DNA of 64,000 nucleotides from Parafrankia irregularis (GCF_001536285.1 NZ_FAOZ01000035.1:1-64000), one strand, 5' to 3'. Positions 37,294-46,778 are shown, counted from the stretch's first letter. The notes: generated from the sequence alone by a model not told the origin. Made by a program: numbers and translations.

Positions 37294-37470
37294 GTGACTC
37301 CCGCCTACACCGCCGCGGCGGTACTCGCCGAGACAGCCGAGCACCACGAGGGGGGCATGGTGTGGTGGGCCGCCGCCCTGCTCACCTTCGGCGCGATCGC
37401 CGCGCTCGCCGTGGTCCTGACCCTGATGACGCTCTGGGAGCGCAAGCGCCACCCGCACGCCCACCACTGA
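37294..37470 (+). CDS. small single-span membrane protein
   Basis: A 58-residue protein with one membrane helix (MVWWAAALLTFGAIAALAVVLTLMTLW) between a His/Glu patch (AEHHEGG) and a basic His-rich tail (ERKRHPHAHH). GTG start chosen because GAGAGG lies 9 bp before it; the ATG three codons earlier directly abuts that site. Comparable short membrane proteins are widespread in actinobacteria. The His-rich ends could bind metal, but that is speculation. It precedes the MBL-CobU gene by 35 bp and is probably co-transcribed. Confidence 0.6.
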   Translation: MTPAYTAAAVLAETAEHHEGGMVWWAAALLTFGAIAALAVVLTLMTLWERKRHPHAHH

Positions 37471-37505
37471 TCACCGCCGATCACCGACGAAGGGCCAGGG
37501 GCGCG

Positions 37506-39002
37506 GTGCGGCTCACCCTGCTGGGAACGGGTTCGGCCGACGGATGGCCGAACCCGTGGTGCGAGTGCGCCTCCTGCGCGTGGGCCCGCACGCATCAGCC
37601 ACGTGGCCAGAGCGCCGTCCTCGTCGACGATCGTCTCCTGATCGACTTCGGGCCGGACGTCCCCCGCGCCGCGGCGCGGTTCGGGGTGAGCCTCGCGGGC
37701 CTGCGCCACCTCCTGGTGGGGCATGCCCATCCGGACCACCTCGGCCCGGAGGCACTGATGTGGCGCTCCTGGTCCACCGTCGCGGACCAGCCGCTCGACG
37801 TGCTGGCTCCCCCCGCGGCGCTGGAGGTCTGCCGGGCCTTCATCCGCCGCTGGGAGAGCCGGGAACCCGGCGCTGACGGTTCGCCGCTTCGCCTGCTGAC
37901 CGCCACCGCCGGCGAGCCCGTCGAACTCGGCCGGGGGGACGAGCCGCGCTACCTGGTGCGTCCGGTGGCCGCCCGGCACGGCGACGCCGACATCGGGCCG
38001 GCGGTGCTCTTCGACGTCACCACCCCGGACGGATCACGGCTGCTGTACGGCTGCGACACCGCAGCGCCGCTGCCGCCACAGACACTGACCGCGCTCGCCG
38101 GCCGTGCGTTCGACGTCGTGCTGCTGGAGGAGAACAACGGCGACCGCCCCGGGTTCGGCGAGCACCTGGACCTGCCCTCGTTCGCCCGGCTCGTCGCCGA
38201 GCTGCGCGAGCTCGGGGCCGTCGTCGAGTCCACCAGGGTGCTCGCCGTCCATCTGAGCCACCGCAACCCGCCCGGCGACGAGCTGGCGCGGCGGCTGCAC
38301 GACCTCGGTGCCGAGGCCCCACCCGACGGCACCATCCTGGACGTCCCACCACGCGCACCCTCGAGGGCGCCGTCGAAGGCCTCCCTGGGGACGGACCCGC
38401 CGCGACCCTCGGCGCCGGCGGACCAGCCAGCGGACCGCGCGGCGGACCGGCCAGCGGACCGCGCGGCGCCACCGGCACCGCCGCGGCGGGTCCTGGTCAC
38501 CGGTGGCACCCGGTCGGGCAAGTCCGCGCACGCCGAGCATCGGCTGCTCGCCGAGCCGGACGTCCTCTACGTCGCCACCGGCCGGCCCGCGGACGGATCC
38601 GACCCCGACTGGGCGGCCCGGATCCAGGCCCACCGCGACCGCCGACCGCCGGGCTGGCGCACCGTGGAGACCCTCGATCTCGAGCCGCTGCTGCGCGCGC
38701 CCGGCCCCGCGCTGCTCATCGACAGCATCTCGCTGTGGGTGGCCGCGCGACTGGATGAGGACGAACCGGACTTCGGCGCGTCCGTGCACGGCCTGGTCGA
38801 GGCATGGCGTGAGGCGCGACGTCGCGTGGTGGCGGTGACGGACGAGGCCGGCTCGGGCCCGGTGGCGCCTACCGCGGTGGGGCGCCGGTTCGTCGACCGC
38901 CTCGGCGAGGTCAACGCCCGGCTCGCGGCCGAGGCGGACGAGGTCTGGCTGTCCGTGGCCGGCCTGCCCGTCCGGCTGCGCCCCGCCGAACCCGCCAGCT
39001 GA
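37506..39002 (+). CDS. cobU: metallo-beta-lactamase-fold / CobU fusion (adenosylcobinamide kinase)
   Basis: A 498-residue fusion. Residues 1-260 are a metallo-beta-lactamase fold related to PhnP-like hydrolases: LTLLGTGSADGWPNPWCECASC, the metal site GHAHPDHLG (HxHxDH-like) and later His/Asp positions. A Pro/Ala-rich linker with PADRAAD repeats joins it to residues 325-498, a CobU domain: GGTRSGKSAHAE (P-loop), HRDRRPPGWRTVE with the guanylylated His, LLIDSISLWVA and DEAGSGPVAP. CobU phosphorylates adenosylcobinamide and forms adenosylcobinamide-GDP. The MBL part's role is unknown. cobT and cobS lie downstream beyond a WD40 gene on the other strand. Confidence 0.88.
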   Translation: MRLTLLGTGSADGWPNPWCECASCAWARTHQPRGQSAVLVDDRLLIDFGPDVPRAAARFGVSLAGLRHLLVGHAHPDHLGPEALMWRSWSTVADQPLDVLAPPAALEVCRAFIRRWESREPGADGSPLRLLTATAGEPVELGRGDEPRYLVRPVAARHGDADIGPAVLFDVTTPDGSRLLYGCDTAAPLPPQTLTALAGRAFDVVLLEENNGDRPGFGEHLDLPSFARLVAELRELGAVVESTRVLAVHLSHRNPPGDELARRLHDLGAEAPPDGTILDVPPRAPSRAPSKASLGTDPPRPSAPADQPADRAADRPADRAAPPAPPRRVLVTGGTRSGKSAHAEHRLLAEPDVLYVATGRPADGSDPDWAARIQAHRDRRPPGWRTVETLDLEPLLRAPGPALLIDSISLWVAARLDEDEPDFGASVHGLVEAWREARRRVVAVTDEAGSGPVAPTAVGRRFVDRLGEVNARLAAEADEVWLSVAGLPVRLRPAEPAS

Positions 39003-39101
39003 CCAGGCCGGCCGGAGGCAGGCCGGTCGGTCGGTCGGAGGCCGGCACAGCACGCGGGCGCGGCCCGCGGGATCTCGGCGGCCTCCGTGGCCTCAGCGGC
39101 G

Positions 39102-41411
39102 TCAGTCGTGCAGGAACGAGTACAGGTACAGCCCGGACGAGCCGGCCACCACCAGGCCGGTGCCGTCGGGCAGCCAGGCGCAGCCGCGGGCCGTGCCCTC
39201 GAACCGCATCATCGCGCCGCAGGTCCACGTCCGCGGGTCCCAGATCCGCACCGACCCGTCGCCACCCGCGCTGGCCAGCCACGACCCGTCCGGGGCGAAG
39301 CTCACCTCCCGGACGGCCTGCGTGTGGCCCTCGAGCACGGTCAGCGCCCGGCCGGTCGCGACGTCCCAGATCCGCACGGTGTGGTCCTGCCCGGCGGAGG
39401 CCAGCAGCCGGCCGGCCGCATCGGTCGCGAGCCCGAACACCGGCCCGTGGTGGCCGCGCAGCACCGCCCGCTGCTCGAGGGTCACCACATCCCACACCCG
39501 CACGGTCGCGTCGTCGGCGCCGGAGGCGAGCCACGTCCCGTCCGGGCCGGCGACGCAGGCCGGCACCCGCGCGGTGTGGCCGGTGAAGGTCGCCATCCAC
39601 TCGCCGGACTCGGCGTCCCAGAGCCGCACCGAGTCGTCCTCGCAGCCGCCCGCGACCCAGGTGCCGTCCGCGGCCACGGCGAAGCCGAGGATCGCCACGT
39701 CCGCGGTGAGCACCGCCCGCACCGTCCCGGTGGCCGGCTCCCAGAGCCGCAGCGCGTTCGGCTGGGCCGGCACGACGGCCCAGCCCCCGTCGGGGCTGCT
39801 GCGGCACCCCCGGGCCGGGCCAGGCAGACCCGCCAGCGCCGCGCCCGGCTCGCCGGTCGCGAGATCCCACGCCGTGACGGTTCCATCGTCGCTGGACGAC
39901 ACGACATAGCCCGCGGCACCCGCGGCGGATGCGTCGAGGCCGGGCGCGGCGGAGCGCACGACGACGGAGCACCCCCGGGTGCCCTCGTTGCGTTCCGCGG
40001 TCGGCACCCGGGGCAGCTCCCCCCTGGTGCTCCAGAGCCGGATCGTGCCGTAACGGCCGCCTGAGGCGATCCAGGAGCCGTCCGGGGCGACGACGCAGGC
40101 CCGGGTGCCGACCGCCCCGGTCAGCTCGGCTCGCTGGGTACCGTCGCCGGGGTCGCGCACCGCGATCACATCCCCTTCCGGCGCGACGGCGAAGGAGCCG
40201 TCCGGCGACAGGGCACAGGCGTGCACGGGACGCCCGTTGTCGCCGATCGTGGCGACCTGTCGGCCGGTGACCGTGTCCCACCGGCGCAGCGTGCCGTCCT
40301 CCCCGGCCGACACCAGCCAGGAGCCGTCCGGGCCGTAGGCCAGCGCGAGCACCGGCCCGAGGTGACCGGGCAGGCGGCTGCCGGCGGCGCCGGTGCGCAG
40401 GTCGACCAGCCAGATGGCTCCGTCGTCACCGGCGACGACGACCGTCGTCGGGTCCGGGCCGACCGCGCAGCAACGCAACGGTCCCACCGCCACCGGCACG
40501 GTCAGCTTCGGGCTGCCCGTGGCGACATCCCAGGTCCGCAGCGTGCCGTCGGAGCCGACCGCCACCACCGAGCGGCCGTCGAGGCTCACCGCGACGCCGT
40601 TCACCGGGCCCCGGTGGCCGCGCAGGACGAGGCGGGCGGGGCACCCCGCACCGACCATCCCGTCCACCTCCGCCACCTCGGCCGCGCGGTGCGCGCCGGA
40701 TGCCCGGGATCCCTCGTCCGGGACGTCCCAGATCCGCACGGTGCCGTCCAGGCCCGCGGAGGCCAGCCAGCCGCCGTCCGGGGCGATGGCACAGCTCAGC
40801 ACGTTGCCCGTGTGCCCGGTGAACATCGACCGCGCGATGCCCGTGCCGACCGTCCAGGTCCGCAGCGTCCCGTCCATCCCTGCCGAGGCCAGCCAGGAGC
40901 CGTCGGGTGCGACGGCCAGCGCGTGCACCTGCCCGCGGTGGCCGGCCAGCACCCGCCGCAGCGCCGGGTGTGGCTGGTCGGGCAGCGGCCACCGGTTGAC
41001 CAGCCGCGGACCGGCGAGCTCACGGGCCAGCGCCGCCCGCGCCGGCTCCAGTGCGCGGACGCCGTCCAGCCGGCTCAGCACAATCGCGCCGAGCGCTCCG
41101 GCCGGCGTGGTCGGGGCGAGTAGATGCGCGTTCTGCCCGAGCGCCCGGGCCAGTGCGGGGGCGAACTCCCCGCACAGCTCGTCGACCTCGTCGCGGTCCA
41201 GCTCACCCGTGGCGGACCAGTAGGCCGCCAGAACGTCCCGCCCGATCGCGGCATCCTCGCCGACCACCGCGCGCTCCAGGTACCGCCGCAGGTCCTCGCC
41301 GGTCAGCCGGCCGAGGCCCCCCGCCAAGACGGTCGGCTGACCGGGCGGCGGGGCGGCAGACACATCCGGCAAATTACCGGAACACCCTGCGCCCGGCGGG
41401 CCGGACGACAC
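39102..41411 (-). CDS. WD40 protein with 14 repeats (two seven-bladed propellers)
   Basis: A 769-residue protein. From about residue 155 I count 14 consecutive repeats; seven are strong, of the type GH-17-PDGSWLASAG-DGT-R-WD, and the others are degenerate but in phase. Fourteen repeats make two complete seven-bladed propellers. The first 150 residues are helical and end with LVNRWPLPDQPHPALRRVLAGH, a lead-in I associate with WD40 domains of large STAND-type proteins in Frankia and Streptomyces. The protein has no NB-ARC ATPase, membrane helix or signal peptide. It lies on the opposite strand between cobU and cobT, absent from the usual actinobacterial order. A second start at VSAAPPPG is possible. 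Confidence 0.82.
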   Translation of the reverse strand: MSSGPPGAGCSGNLPDVSAAPPPGQPTVLAGGLGRLTGEDLRRYLERAVVGEDAAIGRDVLAAYWSATGELDRDEVDELCGEFAPALARALGQNAHLLAPTTPAGALGAIVLSRLDGVRALEPARAALARELAGPRLVNRWPLPDQPHPALRRVLAGHRGQVHALAVAPDGSWLASAGMDGTLRTWTVGTGIARSMFTGHTGNVLSCAIAPDGGWLASAGLDGTVRIWDVPDEGSRASGAHRAAEVAEVDGMVGAGCPARLVLRGHRGPVNGVAVSLDGRSVVAVGSDGTLRTWDVATGSPKLTVPVAVGPLRCCAVGPDPTTVVVAGDDGAIWLVDLRTGAAGSRLPGHLGPVLALAYGPDGSWLVSAGEDGTLRRWDTVTGRQVATIGDNGRPVHACALSPDGSFAVAPEGDVIAVRDPGDGTQRAELTGAVGTRACVVAPDGSWIASGGRYGTIRLWSTRGELPRVPTAERNEGTRGCSVVVRSAAPGLDASAAGAAGYVVSSSDDGTVTAWDLATGEPGAALAGLPGPARGCRSSPDGGWAVVPAQPNALRLWEPATGTVRAVLTADVAILGFAVAADGTWVAGGCEDDSVRLWDAESGEWMATFTGHTARVPACVAGPDGTWLASGADDATVRVWDVVTLEQRAVLRGHHGPVFGLATDAAGRLLASAGQDHTVRIWDVATGRALTVLEGHTQAVREVSFAPDGSWLASAGGDGSVRIWDPRTWTCGAMMRFEGTARGCAWLPDGTGLVVAGSSGLYLYSFLHD

Positions 41412-41494
41412 AGTGGGACCACCTGCGTACGCGGACCGGTCCCGGCACCTGGCCGGGGGTCGGATGAAGGTGGCCCATCAGGTAATAAGGACCT

Positions 41495-42697
41495 GTGGAC
41501 ATCACTCCGGCCGGATCCGCCCCGCAGCCGCCGACCTCGACCACCTTTCCGGACGTACCGGAACTCGACCAGGAGGCCATGGCGGCCGCGCGCAGGCGCC
41601 ACGGCATCCTCACCAAGCCGCCGGGCGCGCTCGGCCGCCTCGAGGACCTGTCGATCTGGCTCGCGGGCGTGCAGGGCACCTGCCCACCCCGGCCACCCGG
41701 CCGCATCCGGGTGATCGTCATCGCCGGTGATCACGGCATCGCGGCCGCCGGGGTGTCGGCGTTCCCGTCGGAGGTCACGGCGCAGATGGTGGCGAACTTC
41801 GCCGCCGGCGGCGCGGCCGTCAACGTGCTGGCGCGCCAGGTCGGCGCGTCGGTCCGGGTGGTGGACGTCGCCGTCGACACACCGGAGCCGACCGCCCCGG
41901 GCGGCGTCGACGGCACAGCACCACCCGAGCGGTACCGGATCCGCCGCGCGAGCGGGCGGATCGACCAGGATGACGCGCTCACCTCGGCCGAGGTCTCCGC
42001 GGCGTTCGCCGTGGGCCGGCTGATCGCGGACGAGGAGATCGACGCCGGCGCGGATCTGCTCATCCCCGGTGAGATGGGTATCGGCAACACCACCGCGGCG
42101 GCGGCGGTGATCGGCACCCTGCTCGACCTGGAGCCGGCCGAGGTGGTCGGGCGCGGAACCGGCATCGACGACCAGCGATGGATGATCAAGGTTGCCGCGA
42201 TCCGGGACGCGATGCGGCGCGCCCGGCACGCCGGCAACGCGCTGTCGGTGCTGCGGGTCGCTGGTGGGGCGGATCTCGCCGCGCTCGCCGGTCTCCTCGT
42301 CCAGGCCGGGGTCCGGCGCACACCGGTCGTCCTCGACGGAGTGATCGTCTGCGCGGCGGCGCTGGCCGCCGAGACCATCGTCCCGGGCGCGCGGCAGTGG
42401 TGGATCGCCGGCAGCCGCTCCCCCGAGCCGGCGCAGCGGTTCGTCCTCAACCGGCTCGGGCTCGAGCCGCTCGTGGACGCCGGACTGCGCCTCGGTGAGG
42501 GCACCGGCGCCCTGCTCGCCGTGCCGATGCTGCTGGCGGCGCAGCGCACCCTCGCCGAGATGGCGACCTTCGACCAGGCCGGCGTCAGCAGCGGGAAGAA
42601 CGACCCGTCCGACCCTGCCCCCAGCGAAAGCGAGGGCGACGGCGAGGGCTCGGGGGACGGTCCGGCCGCCGACGGCACCAGCACCGACGCCCCGTGA
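41495..42697 (+). CDS. cobT: nicotinate-nucleotide:dimethylbenzimidazole phosphoribosyltransferase
   Basis: A 400-residue enzyme that makes alpha-ribazole phosphate for the lower ligand of cobalamin. Landmarks are TKPPGALGRLEDLSIWLA, VIAGDHGIAAAGVSAFP, PGEMGIGNTTAAAA and the catalytic Glu in RLGEGTGALLAVP near residue 335. A hydrophilic Ser/Glu/Asp-rich tail of about 35 residues follows the normal end. GTG start with AAGGA 3 bp upstream. The stop overlaps the cobS start (GTGA), so the two are co-translated. Confidence 0.93.
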   Translation: MDITPAGSAPQPPTSTTFPDVPELDQEAMAAARRRHGILTKPPGALGRLEDLSIWLAGVQGTCPPRPPGRIRVIVIAGDHGIAAAGVSAFPSEVTAQMVANFAAGGAAVNVLARQVGASVRVVDVAVDTPEPTAPGGVDGTAPPERYRIRRASGRIDQDDALTSAEVSAAFAVGRLIADEEIDAGADLLIPGEMGIGNTTAAAAVIGTLLDLEPAEVVGRGTGIDDQRWMIKVAAIRDAMRRARHAGNALSVLRVAGGADLAALAGLLVQAGVRRTPVVLDGVIVCAAALAAETIVPGARQWWIAGSRSPEPAQRFVLNRLGLEPLVDAGLRLGEGTGALLAVPMLLAAQRTLAEMATFDQAGVSSGKNDPSDPAPSESEGDGEGSGDGPAADGTSTDAP

Positions 42698-43533
42698 CCG
42701 CCCCGGTGATCGGGGTGCGTGCGGCCGTCACCCTGCTCACCGTGGTGCCGATCCGCGGCCCCGAGCGCCTGGACCGCACCACGGCCAGGCGCGCCATGCT
42801 GGCGGCTCCAGCGGTCGGGTTCGCGCTCGGCTTCGTCTGCGCCCTGGTGGTGCTGGGTCTGCGGGTCATGACGAAGCCACCGGGCGAACGCCCGCAGACG
42901 CTGCTTCCCGCAGTCGTCGGCCTCGCGCTGATCGCGCTGCTCACCCGCGGCCTGCACCTGGACGGGCTGGCGGACGTGGCCGACTCGTTCGGCGTCCGCG
43001 GCGGCCGTGACCGGATGCTCGCCGTCATGCGGGAGTCGACCATCGGTGCCTTCGGCGCGATCACCGTGCTGTTCGTGGTGCTCATCCAGGTCTCGGCGCT
43101 GAGCGTCGCGATCAGCGCGCACCGGGGCACCGTGTCGATCCTGGTCGCGGCGATGACCAGCCGGCTCGCCGCGACCTGGTCCTGCGTCGAGCGGACACCG
43201 GCGGCCCGGCCGGACGGCCTCGGCGCGCTGGTCGCGGGCACGGTGCGCCGCCGCGACGCGACAGCGGCCACCGCCGGTGTGCTGCTGGTGGCCGCGCTGG
43301 CCGGGCGGTTCGACTTCCACGGTGGCGACGACGGCAGGGCCGTCCGCGCGGTGGTGGCCGTGGTGGTCGGGCTCGCCGCGGCGTTGCTGGTCCGCCACCG
43401 CCTCGTCCGCCGCTTCGGTGGCATCACCGGCGACACGCTCGGCGCGACGATCGAGATCACCCTCATGGTCTGCCTGCTGACGATGGCCATGACGATCCCG
43501 ACGTCGATCCTGCGGTTCCTCGGCCTCGCCTGA
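42694..43533 (+). CDS. cobS: adenosylcobinamide-GDP ribazoletransferase (cobalamin synthase)
   Basis: A 279-residue integral membrane enzyme that joins adenosylcobinamide-GDP and alpha-ribazole. The N-terminus TLLTVVPIR is followed by hydrophobic helices and the conserved LHLDGLADVADSFGVRGGRDRMLAVMRESTIGAFGAI, whose acidic residues bind metal. The product acts at the membrane as the last step of cobalamin assembly. It starts within the cobT stop codon (4-bp overlap), consistent with a cobU/cobT/cobS pathway cluster. Confidence 0.93.
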   Translation: MTAPVIGVRAAVTLLTVVPIRGPERLDRTTARRAMLAAPAVGFALGFVCALVVLGLRVMTKPPGERPQTLLPAVVGLALIALLTRGLHLDGLADVADSFGVRGGRDRMLAVMRESTIGAFGAITVLFVVLIQVSALSVAISAHRGTVSILVAAMTSRLAATWSCVERTPAARPDGLGALVAGTVRRRDATAATAGVLLVAALAGRFDFHGGDDGRAVRAVVAVVVGLAAALLVRHRLVRRFGGITGDTLGATIEITLMVCLLTMAMTIPTSILRFLGLA

Positions 43534-43671
43534 TCCGCAAACCGCCCAGGCCCCGGCCCTCGACCCGCCACCCGCCAGGACCCCGCATCGCCGCAGCGCC
43601 GCATCGCCGCAGCGCGCCAGCAATTCACCACAAAAGACGCGAAGTGTCCGCAGGACCACCTGACGATCGAC

Positions 43672-43719
43672 AAACGTTGAGGGTTTCGGTCGTTCCAGCA
43701 GCCAGAATCCTCAACGTTT
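43672..43719. repeat. palindromic element, copy C
   Basis: AAACGTTGAGG at 43672-43682 and its exact complement at 43709-43719 enclose an imperfectly paired interior (TTTCGGTCGTT / AGCAGCCAGAA). The central 34 bp (43679-43712) match the palindromes at 12291 and 24868 in length and pattern. It lies between the convergent cobS and gcvT genes, 25 bp from the gcvT stop. Confidence 0.75.
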
Positions 43720-43744
43720 ACCCGTCAGCAACGCCGACGCGAAG

Positions 43745-44860
43745 CTAGCGCGGGGAGGCGGAGACGAACGGGGGGCGGACAACCGTCATCGACGAGACGC
43801 GGCCGCGGACGTCCACCGTCACGGTGTCGCCCGCGGTCACCGACCGGTCGAGCAGGGCGAGGCCGATGCCCTGGCGCAGCGTCGGCGAGAACGTGCCGCT
43901 GGTGACCTCGCCGACCTCGGCGCCACCGGCACCGGTCACCCGCATGTGCGGGCGCGGGATGCCGCGGTCGTTCGAGCGCAGGCCCCACAGCGAGCGGGCC
44001 GCGCCGGCCGCACGCTCGGCGAGCAGCGCCTCCCGGCCCCAGAAGGCCGGCTTGTCCCAGCCGACCGCCCAGCCGGAACGGGCCTGCACGGGCGAGATCG
44101 ACAGCGACAGGTCCTGGCCGTGCAGCGGGTAGCCCATCTCGGTCCGCAGCGTGTCGCGGGCACCGAGGCCACACGCAAGACCACCGACGCCGGCCGCCGC
44201 CGCCAGCACCTCGTCCCAGAGCGGCACCGCGTCCTCCCAGCGGGGCAGCAGCTCGAAACCGATCTCGCCGGTGTAGCCCGAGCGGCAGACGACGACCGGC
44301 CGGCCCTTCCAGTCGGCGTCGGCGAAGCTCATGTAGGCGCCGTCGGCCGGCAGGCCCAGCGCGGCGAGGACCTGGACCGACGCCGGGCCCTGCACGGCGA
44401 GGACGGCGTAGTCGGTGTGCAGATCCGTCACCGCCACCCCTGACGGCGCGGCCGCGGCCAGCCGCCGGACGACCTCGGCGGTGTTCGCGGCGTTCGGGAC
44501 CAGGAACACGTCGTCATCGGCGTAGAAGTAGGCGATGAGGTCGTCGACGACACCGCCGGTCTCGTCGCAGCACAACGTGTACTGCGCCTGACCGGGACCG
44601 ATCCGGCGCAGGTCGTTGGTCAGGCACGAGTTGACGAAGTCCACCGCGCCGGCGCCGCGCACACGGGCCTTGCCCAGATGGCTGACGTCGAAGACACCGA
44701 CCGCGGAACGCACGGCGGCGTGCTCGGCCAGCACCCCACGGCCCGCGTACTCGATCGGCATCTCCCACCCGCCGAAGCCGGCCGTCTTCGCGCCCAGCTC
44801 GATGTGCCGCTCGTACAGCGGGGACCGGCGCAGCTCTGTCCTTCCGGCAGCCTCTGTCAT
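43745..44860 (-). CDS. gcvT: glycine cleavage system T protein (aminomethyltransferase)
   Basis: A 371-residue tetrahydrofolate-dependent enzyme that releases ammonia from the aminomethyl-lipoyl H protein. Family landmarks are [59 protein letters not shown] and [20 protein letters not shown]. gcvH and gcvP are not in the window. The gene is leftward with a minisatellite immediately upstream, 30 bp beyond its start. Confidence 0.93.
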   Translation of the reverse strand: MTEAAGRTELRRSPLYERHIELGAKTAGFGGWEMPIEYAGRGVLAEHAAVRSAVGVFDVSHLGKARVRGAGAVDFVNSCLTNDLRRIGPGQAQYTLCCDETGGVVDDLIAYFYADDDVFLVPNAANTAEVVRRLAAAAPSGVAVTDLHTDYAVLAVQGPASVQVLAALGLPADGAYMSFADADWKGRPVVVCRSGYTGEIGFELLPRWEDAVPLWDEVLAAAAGVGGLACGLGARDTLRTEMGYPLHGQDLSLSISPVQARSGWAVGWDKPAFWGREALLAERAAGAARSLWGLRSNDRGIPRPHMRVTGAGGAEVGEVTSGTFSPTLRQGIGLALLDRSVTAGDTVTVDVRGRVSSMTVVRPPFVSASPR

Positions 44861-44890
44861 GCCGGCAGCGTAGCGGTCCGGTGGGCTCCG

Positions 44891-45018
44891 CCGTTGCCGA
44901 CGGCGGCCCCCGCCGTTGCCGAGGGCGGCTCCCGCCGTTGCCGACGGCGGCTCCCGCCGTTGCCGAGGGCGGCTCCCGCCGTTGCCGACGGCGGCTCCCG
45001 CCGTTGCCGAGGGCGGCT
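44891..45018. repeat. 22-bp minisatellite between gcvT and pepA
   Basis: Six copies of CCGTTGCCGASGGCGGCTCC (plus CG) start at 44891, 44913, 44935, 44957, 44979 and 45001, exactly 22 bp apart. Position 11 alternates C/G between copies, so the array is really three 44-bp dimers. The C copies can form a CCGCCGT/ACGGCGG hairpin. There are no spacers. It lies in the promoter region shared by gcvT and pepA; nothing else was recognised in the 328-bp gap. Confidence 0.9.
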
Positions 45019-45188
45019 GCCTCGACCGACCGCCGCACCCCCGACCCGATGTCCGTCATGCCCCGGCAACAGGCCCGTCACGGCCTGGCAACCGGCCTGT
45101 CACAGCCCGCACCGCGGGTCGCACCCGCCGCCACACACCTGCCACCGCCACGAGGGGCACTGCCAGGCGGGCCCAATACGCTCAGGCC

Positions 45189-46778
45189 ATGACCGTCACC
45201 TCTGTCGCCGCCACCGCGCTCACCGATCTCGACGTCGACGCGATAGTGGTCGGAATAGCCAAAGGCGAGGACGGCCCGGTGCCTCTCGGCGGGACCGGGC
45301 CGCTCGACTCCGCGCTCGGTGGCCGCCTCGCCCGGATCCTCGCCGATCTCGGGGCGACCGGCGCCGCGGGCGACACCGTGCGGTTCGCGACGCTGGGAAC
45401 GCTGACGGCTCCGACCGTCCTCGCGGTCGGCCTCGGCGATCACAGCACGTTCCTGCGCGACGCGGAAACCGATCACGAGGCCCTGCGGCGCGCGGCCGGC
45501 GCGGCTGTCCGGGCACTCGCCGGAACGACCCGGGTCGCCACCACGCTGGCACTCGCCGGCGGCGAGGCGAGCCCGTCGTCGCTGCGCGCGGCGGCCGAGG
45601 GATCGCTGCTGGGTGCCTATGCCTTCGACAGCCTGCGTGCCGCGTCGACCAGGCCGGCCCCCGTCCAGGAGATCGTCCTGGTGGTCGAGGAGCCGGCGGC
45701 CGTCGCCGCGGCCGAGGCCGCCCTGGCGCGTGCGGTGATCGTCAGCGAGTCCGTCGCGCTCGTCCGGGACCTGGTGAACACGCCGCCGAGCCACCTCTCC
45801 CCCGCCCGGCTGGCCGAGATCGCGGTCGAACGGGCTGGTGCCGTCGGTGTCGAGGTGACGGTGCTGGACGAGCATGCTCTCGCCGACGGGGCCTTCGGCG
45901 GCCTGCTCGGCGTCGGTCAGGGTTCGGTCAACCCTCCGCGGCTCATCCGTCTGCGCTACGCGGGCGCCGGCGAGAAGACCGCCGGCGAGAGCGACAGCGA
46001 GAGCAGGGGCAGCGGTGACGGCGCCGCCGTCGCGGCCACCGACCTGGCCCTGGTCGGCAAGGGCATCACCTTCGACTCCGGCGGCCTCTCGCTGAAGCCG
46101 CCGGTGGCCATGGAATGGATGAAGAGCGACATGGCCGGCGCGGCGTCCGTGCTCGCGTCGGTGATCGCCGCGGCCAGGCTTGGGCTTGCGATCAACCTGA
46201 CCGGCTGGATGCCCTGCGCGGAGAACATGCCTTCCGGTGAGGCCATCCGGCCCTCCGACGTGATCACCCTGCGGGGCGGGAAGCGCGTCGAGGTGCTCAA
46301 CACCGACGCCGAGGGCCGGCTGGTTCTCGGCGATGCGCTGGCCCGCGCCAGCGAGGACCACCCGGCACTCATCGTGGACGTCGCCACGCTCACCGGCGCG
46401 CAGATCGTGGCACTGGGCACCCGCACCAGCGGCGTCATGGGCCGCGGTGACGCACCGGACGCCGTCGTCACCGCCGCCGGGCGTGCGGGCGAGACGGTGT
46501 GGCCGATGCCGATGCCGGCGGAGCTGCGCAAGAGCCTCGACTCGGTGGTCGCCGACCTGACGAACGTCGCGCCCGGCGGCAACCGCGACGCCGGGATGCT
46601 GCTGGCCGCGCACTTCCTCGCCGCCTTCGTGCCCGAGGAGATCCCCTGGGCGCACGTCGACATCGCCGGGCCGTCCTGGAACGGCGGCGAGGCGTACGGC
46701 TACACGCCGAAGGGGGGCACGGGGGCGATCGTGCGCACCCTCGTCCAGCTGGCCGAGGACCGCGCGGCGACCTCCTGA
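45189..46778 (+). CDS. pepA: leucyl aminopeptidase (M17)
   Basis: A 529-residue cytosolic dinuclear-metal aminopeptidase. The catalytic half carries LVGKGITFDSGGLSLKP (metal Lys and Asp), MKSDMAGAASVLA and the signature NTDAEGRLVLGDAL near residue 370, with ATLTGAQIVALG after it. The N-terminal half is the macro-like substrate domain. It includes a short hydrophilic insertion (ESDSESRGSGDG) before the catalytic core. ATG start. It is divergent from gcvT, as in other actinobacteria where pepB is near gcvT. Confidence 0.92.
   Translation: MTVTSVAATALTDLDVDAIVVGIAKGEDGPVPLGGTGPLDSALGGRLARILADLGATGAAGDTVRFATLGTLTAPTVLAVGLGDHSTFLRDAETDHEALRRAAGAAVRALAGTTRVATTLALAGGEASPSSLRAAAEGSLLGAYAFDSLRAASTRPAPVQEIVLVVEEPAAVAAAEAALARAVIVSESVALVRDLVNTPPSHLSPARLAEIAVERAGAVGVEVTVLDEHALADGAFGGLLGVGQGSVNPPRLIRLRYAGAGEKTAGESDSESRGSGDGAAVAATDLALVGKGITFDSGGLSLKPPVAMEWMKSDMAGAASVLASVIAAARLGLAINLTGWMPCAENMPSGEAIRPSDVITLRGGKRVEVLNTDAEGRLVLGDALARASEDHPALIVDVATLTGAQIVALGTRTSGVMGRGDAPDAVVTAAGRAGETVWPMPMPAELRKSLDSVVADLTNVAPGGNRDAGMLLAAHFLAAFVPEEIPWAHVDIAGPSWNGGEAYGYTPKGGTGAIVRTLVQLAEDRAATS

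Noticed and set aside
36956-37505. Cobalamin riboswitch upstream of the cob genes
   Set aside because: No B12-box-like core or long structured leader could be seen in the gap or before cobT.
44891-45018. CRISPR-like array
   Set aside because: The 22-bp copies are directly adjacent with no unique spacers and no cas genes nearby; it is a minisatellite.
44861-45188. Glycine riboswitch for gcvT
   Set aside because: The region upstream of gcvT is mostly minisatellite and shows no tandem aptamer pattern.
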